Positions 17,571 to 27,648 of a stretch of 64,000 nt of DNA are shown piece after piece; position 1 is the stretch's first letter; each line of letters begins with the position of its first letter. A model generated the notes under the pieces. That model did not search any database and had not been told where the DNA came from. It saw nothing but the letters and a program-made list of their open reading frames with translations. Position numbers and translations under genes: made by a program. The DNA is from Pseudomonas helvetica (GTDB taxonomy: Bacteria; Pseudomonadota; Gammaproteobacteria; Pseudomonadales; Pseudomonadaceae), in contig NZ_CP150917.1 in NCBI RefSeq assembly GCF_039908645.1, positions 1,336,501 to 1,400,500 on the forward strand, given 5' to 3'.

Positions 17571-17599
17571 TGCAGGAGCTGCCTGCGGCAACTCCTGCG
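17571..17599. terminator. Hairpin between dapC and the YffB-like gene
   Basis: TGCAGGAG and CTCCTGC, with inner complementary bases, form a stem of about 12 bp just past the dapC stop (minus strand). The rest of the 224-base gap 17389-17612 shows no gene; a promoter for the YffB-like gene probably lies in it. Confidence 0.5.
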
Positions 17600-17612
17600 G
17601 GCGATGTAACAG

Positions 17613-18812
17613 TTATCGACGGCGCAGAATGAAGTCGCGAATCCGTTCTGCCGCTTCAACGCATTCCGCCAAAGGCGCGACCAATGCCAGGCGCACTCGG
17701 CCAGCCCCCGGATTGAAACCGTCAACCTCGCGGGACAGGTATGAGCCTGGCACCACCGTCACGTGTTCTTCGACAAACAGATCACGGCAGAAGGCGGCAT
17801 CATCGCCTTCGACGTTCGGCCACAGGTAGAAACCGCCGTCCGGGCGCTGTACGTCCATCACCGGGCTGAGGATTTCCAGTACCGCATCGTACTTCTCGCG
17901 GTACAGCGCACGGTTGGCCCGCACATGCACTTCGTCATTCCACGCGGCAACGCTGGCGAGTTGGGTCTGAACCGGCATGGCGCAGCCATGGTAGGTGCGA
18001 TACAGCAGGAAGCCCTTGAGAATCTCGGCATCGCCGGCGACGAAACCCGAGCGCAGGCCCGGCAGGTTGGAACGCTTGGACAGGCTGTGGAACACCACGC
18101 AGCGTTTGAAATCCTTGCGACCCAGTTCCACGCAGGCGCTGAGCAGGCCTGGCGGTGGGGTCTGTTCGTTGAAGTAGAGCTCGCTGTAGCACTCGTCGGC
18201 AGCGATCACGAAGTCGTGTTCATCGGCCAGGGCGATCAGTTTCTTCAGGGTTTCGACCGGGATCAGCGCCCCCGTCGGGTTGCCCGGCGAGCACAGGAAG
18301 AGGATCTGGCAGCGCTTCCAGATATCGTCCGATACGGCGTCGAAGTCCGGGTTGAAGCCGTTTTCATCCAGGCACGGCAGGTAATGCGGCTTGGCGCCTG
18401 CGAGGAACGCTGCGCCTTCATAGATCTGGTAGAACGGGTTCGGGCTGACGATCAGTGCATCGTCGCCGCGATTGACCACGGTCTGGGTGAAGGCGAACAG
18501 CGCTTCGCGAGTGCCGTTGACCGGCAGCACGTTGCGCGCCGGATCGATCCAGCCACTCGGCACGCCAAAGCGCCGCTCGCACCAGCCGGCAATGGCTTCC
18601 CGCAGGGCCGGGATGCCAAGCGTGGTCGGGTACACCGCCATCTGATCCAGATTGCTCGCCAGCGCTTCAGCGACAAAGCTTGGCGAACGGTGCTTCGGTT
18701 CGCCGATGGACAACGCAATCGGGCGCTTGTCCGGGTTTGGCGTCACCGCACCGAGCAGGGCGCGCAGTTTCTCGAACGGGTAAGGCTGGAGCTGGTTCAG
18801 AGCGTTGTTCAT
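17613..18812 (-). CDS. dapC: Succinyldiaminopimelate transaminase DapC
   Basis: A 399-residue fold-type I, PLP-dependent aminotransferase. The PLP lysine is in FHSLSKRSNLPGLRSG, with SPGNPTGALIP and AADECYSELYF before it. This sequence class in proteobacteria makes N-succinyl-L,L-diaminopimelate from the keto precursor with glutamate as amino donor. Its position near dapD and dapE and upstream glnD supports DapC over a general aspartate aminotransferase. The ATG at 18812 begins MNNALNQLQPYPFEKL, the usual family start. Confidence 0.93.
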   Translation of the reverse strand: MNNALNQLQPYPFEKLRALLGAVTPNPDKRPIALSIGEPKHRSPSFVAEALASNLDQMAVYPTTLGIPALREAIAGWCERRFGVPSGWIDPARNVLPVNGTREALFAFTQTVVNRGDDALIVSPNPFYQIYEGAAFLAGAKPHYLPCLDENGFNPDFDAVSDDIWKRCQILFLCSPGNPTGALIPVETLKKLIALADEHDFVIAADECYSELYFNEQTPPPGLLSACVELGRKDFKRCVVFHSLSKRSNLPGLRSGFVAGDAEILKGFLLYRTYHGCAMPVQTQLASVAAWNDEVHVRANRALYREKYDAVLEILSPVMDVQRPDGGFYLWPNVEGDDAAFCRDLFVEEHVTVVPGSYLSREVDGFNPGAGRVRLALVAPLAECVEAAERIRDFILRRR

Positions 18813-18856
18813 CGGTGCGGGGTCTCACTCAAAAGCAGTTAAATCATGGCGCGCAT

Positions 18857-21559
18857 TCAGATGCTGATGCGCGACAGTTCGATAGAGGGTTCGGGGCTGA
18901 CGCTCAGTTGTTCGACGATCGCATCCTGCAAGCGACTGCACAGTTGCGGGTCGGACAACGGGTGATTGCTCGCGTCGGTGATGAAGAACACGTCTTCGAC
19001 CCGCTCGCCGAGGGTGGCAATCTTGGCATTCTGCAGCGACAGGTCGAATTCGAGAAAGATTGTTCCGATCCGTGCCAACAGACCCGGACGGTCGGGGGCG
19101 CTGAGTTCCAGCACCGTCACCTGACGCTGGGCGTCGTTGTGGATCGTCACTTGCGGTGCGAACGCAAAGTGCTTGAGCTGACGCGGCACCCGACGCTGGA
19201 TGATGGTCGGGTAGTTGTCCGGGTTGCGCAGGGCCTCGGTCAGGCCGTCGCGGATCTGTTTGACCCGCGCCGGGTTGTCGCCAATCGAGTCGCCGTCGGT
19301 GTCGAGCACGATATAGGTGTCGAGGGTGAACTGGCTGGTCGAGGTGATCACCCGGGCGTCGTGAATGTTCAGGTTGAGCTGGTCCATCGCCGCCACGGTC
19401 ACGGCGAAGAAGTCGTGCTGGTCCGGCGCATAGATGAAGATCTGCGTGCCGCCCTCGAACTCGCGCTGGGTGGTTTCCTTGATCAGTACCAGTGGCCCGC
19501 CGTCGGCTGGCTGCTGGAGGATCGCCTCAGTGTGCCAGGCCACGTCGCCAGCGGTGTGACGCAGGAAATAGTCGTCGCCCAGTTGCGACCAGAGCTGTTC
19601 GACATCATCCGGGTCAGTGCCGCCGCGTACCAGAATATCCAGGGCGGCGCGTTGGGTCTGGCGGATCTGTTCTTCACGATCGACCGGGTTTTCCAGGCCA
19701 CGGCGCAAGGCGCGCTTGGTTTCGGTGTAGAGCTGGCGCAACAGACTGGCGCGCCAGGAGTTCCACAGCGTCGGGTTGGTAGCGTTGATGTCCGAAACGG
19801 TCAGCACGTACAGGTAGTCGAGGCGGGTTTCGTCGCCGACGATCTGCGCGAAGTCGTGGATCACTTGCGGGTCGGACAGGTCTTTGCGCTGGGCGGTGGT
19901 CGACATCACCAGGTGGTTTTGCACCAGCCAGACAATCAGTCGGCTGTCCCACAGAGGCAGTTGATGGCGTTGGCAAAACGCTTCGGCGTCGACCGCCCCG
20001 ATATCCGAGTGATCGCCATGCCGGCCCTTGCCAATGTCGTGGTACAGCCCGGCAAGGTAGATCAGCTCCGGCTTGGGCAGTTTGCCCATGAGCTTGCTGG
20101 CCAGCGGGAATTTCTCGGACACCTGGGTGTACTGCAGCTTACGCAGGTGTTTGATCAGGTTCAGGGTGTGGGCGTCGACCGTATAAATATGGAACAGGTC
20201 GTGCTGCATCTGCCCGACGATAAAACCGAACTCTGGCAGGTAGCGCCCGAGAATGCCGTAACGGTTCATCCGTCGCAGGTTGCGGTGGATGCCGATCTTG
20301 CATTTGAACAGTTCGATGAACAGGCTGGTATTGCGAATGTCGTTGCGGAAGTCGTCATCGATCAGGTGCCGGTGTTCGCGCAGCAGGCGAATGGTGTCAG
20401 CCCGCACGCCCTTGATTTCCGGCTGTTGGGCCATCAGCACGAAAATTTCCAGCATGGCAAACGGTGTGCGTCTGAACACGTTGGTGTTGATCGCCTCGAT
20501 GTAGCCGTCATGCAACTGGAAGCGCGAGTTGATCGGTTGCGGCGGCGCTTCATCTTCCGGCGCGAGGATGACTTCCTCGAAATGCTGGATGATCAGGTCG
20601 CTGAGCTGGGCAATGCTCATCACCACCCGGTAGTACTGCTGCATGAAGTTTTCGATGGCGTGCTTGGCGTCATCGCCTTCAAAGCCCAGCAGCCCGGCGA
20701 TCGAGCGTTGGTGATCGAACAGCAAGCGGTCTTCGGCGCGGCCAGCAAGCATGTGCAGGGCGTAACGAACCTTCCACAAAAACTCCTGGGACGAGGCGAG
20801 AAGGGCGTTTTCGCTTTCGACCAGGAAGCCTTCGCCCGCCAGTGCGCGCAGGTTCAGCGTGCCGTATTGGCGGCGTGCCACCCACAGAATCGTCTGAATA
20901 TCCCGTAGGCCGCCAGGCGAGCCTTTGACGTTGGGTTCCAGGTTGTATTCGGTGTCGTTGTATTTGTGGTGACGTGCCTTCTGTTCAGCACGTTTGGCCA
21001 GGAAAAAATCCTTGGCCGGCCACATGTGCTCAGTGCTGGTGACATCGAGCATGCGCTGGCGCAAGTGCTCGGGGCCGGCAATGGTGCGGCTCTCCATCAG
21101 GTTGGTGATGATGGTCAGGTCGGCGCGGGCTTGTTCGGCGCATTCGTCCACCGAGCGTACGCTTTGGCCAACTTCCAGGCCGATGTCCCATAGCAGCGTC
21201 AGAAAACGCTCGATGGAGTCGCGGAAAACTTCGTGATCGGCGTTATCCAGCAGAATCAGCAAATCGATGTCGGAGTAGGGGTGCAGTTCGCCGCGACCGT
21301 AGCCGCCGACCGCGACCAGCGCGATGTCGGCGTCTTCACTCCAATTGAACTGCTCCCAGGCCTGTTGCAGGATGTTGTCGACGAACCAGGCGCGATCTTC
21401 TATCAGCCGGCGAATATCCCGTCCGCTGCGAAATCGCGCGTCGAGCACCTCTTGTGCCTGGCGGATGGCCTTCTTGAAGGCCGCGATCGGGCTTGCCTTC
21501 AGGGCCAGTTCTGCCTGGAACTGGCCGCGGTCGAAGAGTTCGGGATCCACCTGCGGCAT
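18857..21559 (-). CDS. glnD: Bifunctional uridylyltransferase/uridylyl-removing enzyme GlnD
   Basis: At 900 residues it has normal GlnD length. Domains in order are a nucleotidyltransferase ([17 protein letters not shown] near residue 87, with the metal-binding DID), a PII-UTase helical domain, an HD phosphohydrolase ([13 protein letters not shown] near residue 505), and two C-terminal ACT domains that sense glutamine. GlnD adds UMP to PII (GlnB/GlnK) at low glutamine and removes it at high glutamine, so controlling NtrBC and GlnE. AGGAAAG precedes the ATG at 21559. map lies upstream in the same direction, 43 bases away; dapC follows. Confidence 0.97.
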   Translation of the reverse strand: MPQVDPELFDRGQFQAELALKASPIAAFKKAIRQAQEVLDARFRSGRDIRRLIEDRAWFVDNILQQAWEQFNWSEDADIALVAVGGYGRGELHPYSDIDLLILLDNADHEVFRDSIERFLTLLWDIGLEVGQSVRSVDECAEQARADLTIITNLMESRTIAGPEHLRQRMLDVTSTEHMWPAKDFFLAKRAEQKARHHKYNDTEYNLEPNVKGSPGGLRDIQTILWVARRQYGTLNLRALAGEGFLVESENALLASSQEFLWKVRYALHMLAGRAEDRLLFDHQRSIAGLLGFEGDDAKHAIENFMQQYYRVVMSIAQLSDLIIQHFEEVILAPEDEAPPQPINSRFQLHDGYIEAINTNVFRRTPFAMLEIFVLMAQQPEIKGVRADTIRLLREHRHLIDDDFRNDIRNTSLFIELFKCKIGIHRNLRRMNRYGILGRYLPEFGFIVGQMQHDLFHIYTVDAHTLNLIKHLRKLQYTQVSEKFPLASKLMGKLPKPELIYLAGLYHDIGKGRHGDHSDIGAVDAEAFCQRHQLPLWDSRLIVWLVQNHLVMSTTAQRKDLSDPQVIHDFAQIVGDETRLDYLYVLTVSDINATNPTLWNSWRASLLRQLYTETKRALRRGLENPVDREEQIRQTQRAALDILVRGGTDPDDVEQLWSQLGDDYFLRHTAGDVAWHTEAILQQPADGGPLVLIKETTQREFEGGTQIFIYAPDQHDFFAVTVAAMDQLNLNIHDARVITSTSQFTLDTYIVLDTDGDSIGDNPARVKQIRDGLTEALRNPDNYPTIIQRRVPRQLKHFAFAPQVTIHNDAQRQVTVLELSAPDRPGLLARIGTIFLEFDLSLQNAKIATLGERVEDVFFITDASNHPLSDPQLCSRLQDAIVEQLSVSPEPSIELSRISI

Positions 21560-21602
21560 CGATTGGCTTTCCTTCTATAGGCTGGGTGCAGAACTTGTCG
21601 GA

Positions 21603-22385
21603 TCAGGCCGAAACGCGAGGGATGGTGTCATCGCTGCGCAGGGTGAAGATCTCGTAGCCGGTTTCGGTCACCAGCAGGGTATGTTCCCACTGGGCCGACA
21701 GCTTGCGATCCTTGGTGATCGCGGTCCAGCCATCGCCGAGGACCTTGGTGTCGGCACGGCCCTGATTGATCATCGGCTCGATGGTGAAGGTCATGCCGGC
21801 TTTCAGTTCCATGCCGGTACCGGCGCGGCCGTAATGCAGGATTTGCGGTTCTTCGTGGAACACCTTGCCGATGCCATGGCCGCAGAACTCGCGAACCACC
21901 GAGAAGCCGTTCTTTTCAGCGTGCTTCTGGATGACTTCGCCGATATCGCCGAGGCGGCAGCCGGGCTTGACCAGTTCGATGGCCTTGTACATGCATTCCT
22001 GGGTGACCTGCGACAGGCGCTCGGCCCAGACCGGCACGGTGCCGACGTGGAACATGCGGCTGGTGTCGCCGTGATAGCCATCCTTGATCACGGTGACGTC
22101 GATGTTCAGCGTGTCGCCGTCTTTCAGTGGCTTCTCGTTCGGGATGCCGTGGCAGACCACGTGGTTGATCGAGGTGCAGATCGACTTCGGAAAGCCTTTG
22201 TAGTTGAGCGGGGCAGGGATGGCTTTCTGCTCGTTGACGATGTAGTCGTGGCAGATGCGGTCCAGCTCTTCGGTCGTGACGCCCGGCTTGACGTATTCGG
22301 CAATCATTTCCAGCACGTCGGCGGCAAGCTTGCCGGCGATCCGCATTTTTGCGATGTCCTCTGGGGTTTTGAGGGTGACGGTCAT
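21603..22385 (-). CDS. map: Type I methionine aminopeptidase
   Basis: A 260-residue type Ia aminopeptidase with the full metal site: H79 in NHVVCHGIP, aspartates in LNIDVTVIKDGYHGDT, H in GHGIGKVFHEEP, and glutamates in FTIEPMIN and QWEHTLL. It removes the initiator methionine from new proteins when the second residue is small. It is divergent from rpsB, an arrangement common in gamma-proteobacteria, and is followed by glnD. Confidence 0.97.
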   Translation of the reverse strand: MTVTLKTPEDIAKMRIAGKLAADVLEMIAEYVKPGVTTEELDRICHDYIVNEQKAIPAPLNYKGFPKSICTSINHVVCHGIPNEKPLKDGDTLNIDVTVIKDGYHGDTSRMFHVGTVPVWAERLSQVTQECMYKAIELVKPGCRLGDIGEVIQKHAEKNGFSVVREFCGHGIGKVFHEEPQILHYGRAGTGMELKAGMTFTIEPMINQGRADTKVLGDGWTAITKDRKLSAQWEHTLLVTETGYEIFTLRSDDTIPRVSA

Positions 22386-22587
22386 ACAGGTTCTCTCTAC
22401 GCTCAGTGGCGCTTTCTATACGGAATGGGCCTGCGTGATGCTGCTCGCAGCCCTGAAAAACACGATTCTAACAGACGATCACGGCGAATCCGCGCCTCTG
22501 TGCATCGCTTCTCTCTATAGAATGGCGCATTCTGGGGGGATTCCAAGGGCCGGAACCAAAGCACTGATCAGGTTTTAAGAATCCGGG

Positions 22588-22616
22588 TTTCGTTTTCGCC
22601 CTCCTTGTGATATAAA
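22588..22616 (+). promoter_or_regulatory. Promoter of rpsB-tsf
   Basis: TATAAA at 22611-22616 is preceded by TGA, which makes an extended -10 element (TGnTATAAA). The -35 position 17 bases upstream reads TTTCGT, a weak match. The site lies in the 370-base gap between map and rpsB. The remainder of the gap towards map shows no gene. Confidence 0.5.
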
Positions 22617-22624
22617 ATGCGCCG

Positions 22625-22755
22625 CTTTCCGGGTATACCCCGAAAAGCTTAAATCCACACACGTGTCGACACGATGACCTGGGTGCCTTCAGCTGATGCT
22701 GCTGGTTGGTCATTGGGATACGTGGAGGCCAAACCCGACTTATTAAGGAACTATC
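22625..22755 (+). promoter_or_regulatory. Long 5' leader of rpsB, probable S2 autoregulation site
   Basis: About 130 bases lie between the promoter and the rpsB ATG. They hold several small stems (TTCCGGGTATACCCCGAA-like dyad at the start, CAGCTGATGCTGCTGG in the middle) and GTGGAGG near the end. Gamma-proteobacterial rpsB mRNAs are known to carry a structured leader bound by ribosomal protein S2; position and length fit that, but I have not folded it. Confidence 0.45.
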
Positions 22756-23493
22756 ATGTCCCAAGTCAACATGCGCGATATGCTGAAGGCCGGTGTGCAC
22801 TTCGGTCACCAGACCCGTTACTGGAACCCGAAAATGGGTAAGTACATTTTCGGCGCGCGTAACAAGATCCACATCATCAACCTTGAAAAAACCCTGCCAA
22901 TGTTCAACGAAGCTCTGACTTTCGTAGAGCGTCTGGCCCAGGGCAAAAACAAGATTCTGTTCGTCGGCACCAAGCGTTCCGCTGGCAAGATCGTTGCTGA
23001 AGAAGCAGCACGTTGCGGTTCGCCGTACGTCGATCACCGCTGGTTGGGCGGCATGCTGACCAACTTCAAAACCATCCGTGCTTCCATCAAGCGTCTGCGT
23101 GACCTTGAAGTGCAAGCCGAAGACGGTACTTTCGCCAAGCTGACCAAGAAAGAGGCGCTGATGCGCACTCGCGACCTGGAAAAGCTCGATCGTTCCCTGG
23201 GTGGTATCAAGGACATGGGCGGTCTGCCTGACGCACTGTTCGTTATCGACGTTGATCACGAGCGCATCGCGATCACCGAAGCCAACAAACTGGGCATCCC
23301 GGTTATCGGCGTAGTCGATACCAACAGCAGCCCGGAAGGCGTTGACTACATCATCCCAGGCAACGATGACGCAATCCGCGCTATCCAGCTGTACATGGGT
23401 TCGATGGCTGACGCTGTAATCCGCGGTCGCAACCACGTTGCTGGCGGCACCGAGCAGTTCGTTGAAGAAGCTCCGGTAGCAGCAGCTGAGTAA
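22756..23493 (+). CDS. rpsB: 30S ribosomal protein S2
   Basis: The 245-residue protein has the S2 hallmarks [19 protein letters not shown] at the start, [10 protein letters not shown], and [14 protein letters not shown] in the middle, with [28 protein letters not shown] conserved sequence. S2 binds the 30S subunit with S1. Codon use is strongly biased, as in highly expressed genes. A hairpin terminator and then tsf follow. Confidence 0.99.
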   Translation: MSQVNMRDMLKAGVHFGHQTRYWNPKMGKYIFGARNKIHIINLEKTLPMFNEALTFVERLAQGKNKILFVGTKRSAGKIVAEEAARCGSPYVDHRWLGGMLTNFKTIRASIKRLRDLEVQAEDGTFAKLTKKEALMRTRDLEKLDRSLGGIKDMGGLPDALFVIDVDHERIAITEANKLGIPVIGVVDTNSSPEGVDYIIPGNDDAIRAIQLYMGSMADAVIRGRNHVAGGTEQFVEEAPVAAAE

Positions 23494-23521
23494 TTGACGC
23501 CTTGGCGTTGACTCAGTAAGC

Positions 23522-23546
23522 AAAAAGGGGGCTTGGCCCCCTTTTT
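23522..23546 (+). terminator. Intrinsic terminator/attenuator between rpsB and tsf
   Basis: AAAAAGGGGGC and GCCCCCTTTTT form a strong stem with a tiny loop and a U-tract, 28 bases after the rpsB stop. Because tsf follows in the same direction, it probably works as a partial terminator that sets the S2/EF-Ts ratio. Confidence 0.85.
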
Positions 23547-23697
23547 GCCACCTCGAAAACCATTTGTTGGCGCCTGTTTTCAGGATGCCGCTACTGCATC
23601 TGTAATGTGCAGCAGCTAACAAGGGTGGTTCGGGAAGAATTGAACGCCCGTTCGATCGGGTGGAATGGTTGATAACCTATCCAAGAGGAATTTTGAA

Positions 23698-24561
23698 ATG
23701 GCAGAGATTACTGCAGCGTTGGTCAAAGAACTGCGCGAGCGTACTGGCGAAGGCATGATGGACTGCAAGAAAGCCTTGACCAAGGCTGGCGGCGACATCG
23801 AGAAAGCCATTGATGACATGCGTGCTTCGGGCGCCATCAAGGCCGCCAAAAAAGCAGGCAACGTTGCTGCTGAAGGCGCGATCGCTCTGAAAGAAGACGG
23901 TAAATCCGCAGTCCTGCTGGAAGTGAACTCGCAGACTGACTTCCTGGCTCTGCAGGACGACTTCAAGGTATTTGTTGCTGCTAGCGTTGAAAAAGCGTTC
24001 GCCGACAAGATGACTACCGTTGAGCCTCTGATCGAAGCTCAAGAAGCTGCTCGCCTGGTATTGGTCGGCAAGGTTGGCGAAAACGTCAACATCCGTCGCC
24101 TGACTCGCGTTGAAGGTGATGTTGTTGGTGGTTACCTGCACGGCAACAAGATCGGTGTAGCTGTTGTTCTGAAGGGCGGCGACGTTGAGCTGGCCAAAGA
24201 CATCGCTATGCACGTAGCGGCTACCAACCCTGAATTCCTGCTGCCGTCGGAAGTTTCCGCTGAAGCGATCGAGCGCGAGAAAGGCGTGTTCCTGACCCTC
24301 AACGCTGACAAAATCGCCGGCAAGCCAGAAAACATCGTTGAAAACATGGTCAAAGGCCGTATCAGCAAGTTCCTGGCTGAAGCGAGCCTGGTTGAGCAGG
24401 CGTTCGTCAAGAACCCTGAAATCAAGGTTGGCGAACTGGCCAAGAAAGCCGGTGCTGAAATCGTTTCTTTCACTTACTTCAAAGTAGGCGAAGGCATCGA
24501 GAAGCCAGTCGACAACTTCGCTGAAGAAGTTGCTGCTCAACTGGCTGCTGCCAAGCAGTAA
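23698..24561 (+). CDS. tsf: Elongation factor Ts
   Basis: A 287-residue EF-Ts. The N-terminal UBA-like domain holds MAEITAALVKELRERTG and GMMDCKKAL, and the core has SQTDFLA. EF-Ts exchanges GDP for GTP on EF-Tu. The ATG at 23698 follows AAGAGGAATTTTGAA; an in-frame start 11 codons upstream is rejected since the family begins at MAEIT. Downstream is a terminator and then pyrH. Confidence 0.99.
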   Translation: MAEITAALVKELRERTGEGMMDCKKALTKAGGDIEKAIDDMRASGAIKAAKKAGNVAAEGAIALKEDGKSAVLLEVNSQTDFLALQDDFKVFVAASVEKAFADKMTTVEPLIEAQEAARLVLVGKVGENVNIRRLTRVEGDVVGGYLHGNKIGVAVVLKGGDVELAKDIAMHVAATNPEFLLPSEVSAEAIEREKGVFLTLNADKIAGKPENIVENMVKGRISKFLAEASLVEQAFVKNPEIKVGELAKKAGAEIVSFTYFKVGEGIEKPVDNFAEEVAAQLAAAKQ

Positions 24562-24584
24562 GACGGTTTTTTAACTGTCGCCCT

Positions 24585-24619
24585 GAAGAGGCTGCCCGCT
24601 TACGCGCGCAGCCTCTTTT
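24585..24619 (+). terminator. Terminator after tsf
   Basis: GAAGAGGCTGC and GCAGCCTCTTTT form an 11-bp stem around a 12-base loop, followed by a short T run. The stop of tsf is 24 bases upstream. Confidence 0.7.
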
Positions 24620-24771
24620 CAGATGGGGAAGCCAATTTATTTGGTTTTCCGTCGGAACTGGCTTACAAAGCCGTGTTCCGATGGCGCTGTGACAGCGTCA
24701 CGTTAGAGTAAACGCAGGCTGCAAACAGCCCGCAAAGAATTTTTTAAAATACGCCGCAGGAGAGATTCGCA

Positions 24772-25515
24772 ATGGCTCAGCAGGGCAGTGGTTATCAGGC
24801 TCGCTATAAACGCATTCTACTCAAGCTTAGCGGCGAGGCCTTGATGGGCTCCGAAGAGTTCGGGATCGACCCCAAGGTTCTGGATCGCATGGCACTGGAA
24901 GTCGGCCAACTGGTCGGTATCGGTGTTCAGGTCGGTCTGGTGATTGGTGGTGGTAATCTGTTCCGCGGCGCGGCACTGAGTGCGGCCGGCATGGATCGGG
25001 TGACTGGCGACCACATGGGCATGCTTGCCACTGTGATGAACGCCCTGGCCATGCGTGATGCGCTGGAACGTGCGAATATCTCGGCCATCGTGATGTCGGC
25101 TATTTCGATGGTGGGCGTGACCGATCACTACGATCGCCGCAAAGCCATGCGTCACCTGAACTCCAAGGAAGTGGTCATTTTCGCTGCCGGTACCGGCAAC
25201 CCGTTCTTCACCACCGACTCGGCAGCCTGCTTGCGTGCGATCGAGATCGATGCTGACGTTGTGTTGAAGGCGACCAAGGTTGATGGTGTTTACACCGCTG
25301 ACCCATTCAAAGACCCGCATGCCGAGAAGTTCGATCATCTGACCTACGATGAAGTACTGGATCGCAAGCTGGGTGTGATGGATCTGACGGCTATTTGCCT
25401 GTGCCGCGACCACAAGATGCCGCTGCGCGTATTTAATATGAACAAGCCCGGCGCCCTGCTGAACATCGTACATGGCGGCGCTGAAGGAACCCTGATCGAG
25501 GAAGGCGAGCAATGA
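24772..25515 (+). CDS. pyrH: UMP kinase
   Basis: A 247-residue amino-acid-kinase fold protein with [11 protein letters not shown] at the start and [21 protein letters not shown] and [10 protein letters not shown] further on. It phosphorylates UMP to UDP as a hexamer, and UTP inhibits it. GCAGGAGAGATTCGC precedes the ATG. Its stop overlaps the frr start by four bases, so the two are coupled. pyrG later in the window converts the resulting UTP to CTP. Confidence 0.99.
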   Translation: MAQQGSGYQARYKRILLKLSGEALMGSEEFGIDPKVLDRMALEVGQLVGIGVQVGLVIGGGNLFRGAALSAAGMDRVTGDHMGMLATVMNALAMRDALERANISAIVMSAISMVGVTDHYDRRKAMRHLNSKEVVIFAAGTGNPFFTTDSAACLRAIEIDADVVLKATKVDGVYTADPFKDPHAEKFDHLTYDEVLDRKLGVMDLTAICLCRDHKMPLRVFNMNKPGALLNIVHGGAEGTLIEEGEQ

Positions 25516-26069
25516 TCAACGAAATCAAGAAAGACGCTCAAGAGCGCATGACCAAATCCCTGGAGTCCCTGGCCCACGCTTTTGGTCAGATTCGTACAGG
25601 CAAGGCGCACCCAAGCATCCTGGGCAGCGTGATGGTGCCTTACTACGGTTCGGATACTCCTTTGAGCAGTGTGGCCAACGTCACCGTGAAGGACTCCCGG
25701 ACCCTGCAAGTCGTGGCTTTCGAGCGCAACATGCTCGCCGCGGTCGACAAGGCGATCCAGAGTGCTGGCCTGAACCTCAACCCGACGAACCTGGGTGAGT
25801 TGCTGCTGATCTCCATGCCGGCCTTGACCGAGGAGACCCGCAAGGGCTTCACCAAGCAAGCGCGCAGCGCAGCCGAAGATGCTCGTGTCGCGGTGCGTAA
25901 TATTCGCCGTGATGCACTGGGCGACCTGAAGAAGCTGGTCAAGGATAAGGAAATCAGCGAAGACGAAGAGCGTCGCGCGAGTGCCGATATCGACAAGTTG
26001 ATCAAAGACTTCGAGGCTCAGATCAACAAGCTCACTGAAGACAAAGAAAAGGACCTGATGGCCGTATAA
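25512..26069 (+). CDS. frr: Ribosome recycling factor
   Basis: A 185-residue RRF of exact family length, with [20 protein letters not shown] and [12 protein letters not shown]. It splits post-termination ribosomes together with EF-G. The ATG lies within the end of pyrH (ATGA overlap). uppS starts 17 bases after its stop. Confidence 0.99.
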   Translation: MINEIKKDAQERMTKSLESLAHAFGQIRTGKAHPSILGSVMVPYYGSDTPLSSVANVTVKDSRTLQVVAFERNMLAAVDKAIQSAGLNLNPTNLGELLLISMPALTEETRKGFTKQARSAAEDARVAVRNIRRDALGDLKKLVKDKEISEDEERRASADIDKLIKDFEAQINKLTEDKEKDLMAV

Positions 26070-26086
26070 GGGGTCAGGACGCCTTC

Positions 26087-26842
26087 ATGGAAAAGACCAA
26101 GCAGCCAGTGCTGTCCTCGGTGCCGCGCCACGTCGCGATCATCATGGACGGTAATAATCGCTGGGCTAAAAAACGTTTCTTGCCCGGTGTTGCCGGGCAC
26201 AAGGCTGGCGTCGATGCTGTGCGCGCGGTTATTGAGGTGTGCGCTGAGGCCGGGGTTGAAGTACTGACCCTGTTCGCCTTCTCCAGTGAAAACTGGCAGC
26301 GTCCGGCCGATGAAGTCAGCGCCTTGATGGATTTGTTTTTCAAGGCGTTGCGTCGCGAGGCCAAGCGCCTCAACGACAACAACATCACGTTGCGTATTAT
26401 CGGCGATCGTTCGCGCTTTCATCCCGAGCTTCAGGCCGCCATGCGTGAGGCGGAGGCAATGACCGTCGGCGCCAATCGTTTTGTCCTGCAGATCGCGGCC
26501 AACTACGGCGGCCAATGGGATATCGCCCAGGCAGCCCAACGTCTGGCGCGAGAGGTTCAGGCCGGGCATTTACGTCCGGACGACATTACTCCGCAATTGC
26601 TGCAGACCTGTCTGGCTACCGGTGATCTGCCGTTGCCGGATTTGTGCATTCGTACCGGTGGCGAGCATCGCATCAGCAACTTCCTGCTGTGGCAATTGGC
26701 GTACTCCGAGCTGTATTTCTCCGACCTGTTCTGGCCGGACTTCAAACACGAAGCCATGCGTAACGCATTGGCCGATTTCGCTTCTCGCCAGCGTCGCTTC
26801 GGTAAAACGAGTGAGCAGGTCGAGGCTGGAGCCCGGGTTTAA
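26087..26842 (+). CDS. uppS: Undecaprenyl diphosphate synthase
   Basis: A 251-residue cis-prenyltransferase with the catalytic IIMDGNNRWAKKR near residue 17, LTLFAFSSENW, and RTGGEHRISNFLLWQ-type C-terminal motif. It builds C55 undecaprenyl diphosphate from farnesyl diphosphate and IPP, the carrier lipid for peptidoglycan and O-antigen. Its last base is the first base of the cdsA ATG. The isoprenoid enzyme Dxr is encoded two genes downstream. Confidence 0.98.
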   Translation: MEKTKQPVLSSVPRHVAIIMDGNNRWAKKRFLPGVAGHKAGVDAVRAVIEVCAEAGVEVLTLFAFSSENWQRPADEVSALMDLFFKALRREAKRLNDNNITLRIIGDRSRFHPELQAAMREAEAMTVGANRFVLQIAANYGGQWDIAQAAQRLAREVQAGHLRPDDITPQLLQTCLATGDLPLPDLCIRTGGEHRISNFLLWQLAYSELYFSDLFWPDFKHEAMRNALADFASRQRRFGKTSEQVEAGARV

Positions 26843-27648
26843 TGCTTAAACAACGAATCATCACTGCGCTGATCCTGCTGCCGATCGCCCTGTGCGGATT
26901 TTTTCTGCTCGAGGGCTCCGGTTTTGCGCTGTTTATCGGCCTGGTCGTGACTCTTGGTGCCTGGGAATGGGCGCGTCTGGCAGGTTTCACTGCTCAACCA
27001 ATGCGTGTCGCTTATGCCGCGTTGGTCGCGGCGATGCTGTTTGTCATGCATGTGCTGCCGGGGCTTTCGCCCTGGGTGCTGGGTGCTGCCGTGCTCTGGT
27101 GGGCGGTGGCAACCTACCTGGTGCTGACCTACCCCAAGACCAGTGAGCATTGGGCCAGTGCGGCCTGCAAGCTGGTTATCGGCCTGCTGATCCTGTTGCC
27201 GGCCTGGCAAGGTTTGATCCTGATCAAGCAAGAGCCGCTGGGTAACTGGTTGATCATGGCGGTGATGGTATTGGTCTGGGGTGCAGATATTGGCGCTTAC
27301 TTTTCCGGTCGGGCATTCGGCAAGCGCAAGCTTGCTCCGCAGGTCAGTCCTGGCAAGAGCTGGGAAGGCGTGTACGGCGGCTTGCTGCTGAGCCTGGTGA
27401 TCACCGCCATCGTTGGTCTGGTGCGTGACTGGACGGTCGGCGAGATGCTGAAAGGGTTGATCGGCGCGGCGATTATCGTGTTTATCTCGGTGGTCGGCGA
27501 TTTGACCGAAAGTATGTTCAAGCGCCAGTCGGGTATCAAGGACAGCAGTAATCTGCTGCCGGGTCATGGCGGCATTCTGGATCGTATCGACAGTCTCACT
27601 GCGGCGATTCCGGTGTTTGCGGTATTGCTGTGGATGGCAGCATCGTGA
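26842..27648 (+). CDS. cdsA: Phosphatidate cytidylyltransferase
   Basis: A 268-residue integral membrane protein with about seven hydrophobic segments. The signature near the C-terminus reads [20 protein letters not shown] and includes the metal-binding residues, ending with [13 protein letters not shown]. It makes CDP-diacylglycerol from phosphatidate and CTP. The ATG overlaps the uppS stop, and its own stop overlaps the GTG start of dxr. Confidence 0.98.
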   Translation: MLKQRIITALILLPIALCGFFLLEGSGFALFIGLVVTLGAWEWARLAGFTAQPMRVAYAALVAAMLFVMHVLPGLSPWVLGAAVLWWAVATYLVLTYPKTSEHWASAACKLVIGLLILLPAWQGLILIKQEPLGNWLIMAVMVLVWGADIGAYFSGRAFGKRKLAPQVSPGKSWEGVYGGLLLSLVITAIVGLVRDWTVGEMLKGLIGAAIIVFISVVGDLTESMFKRQSGIKDSSNLLPGHGGILDRIDSLTAAIPVFAVLLWMAAS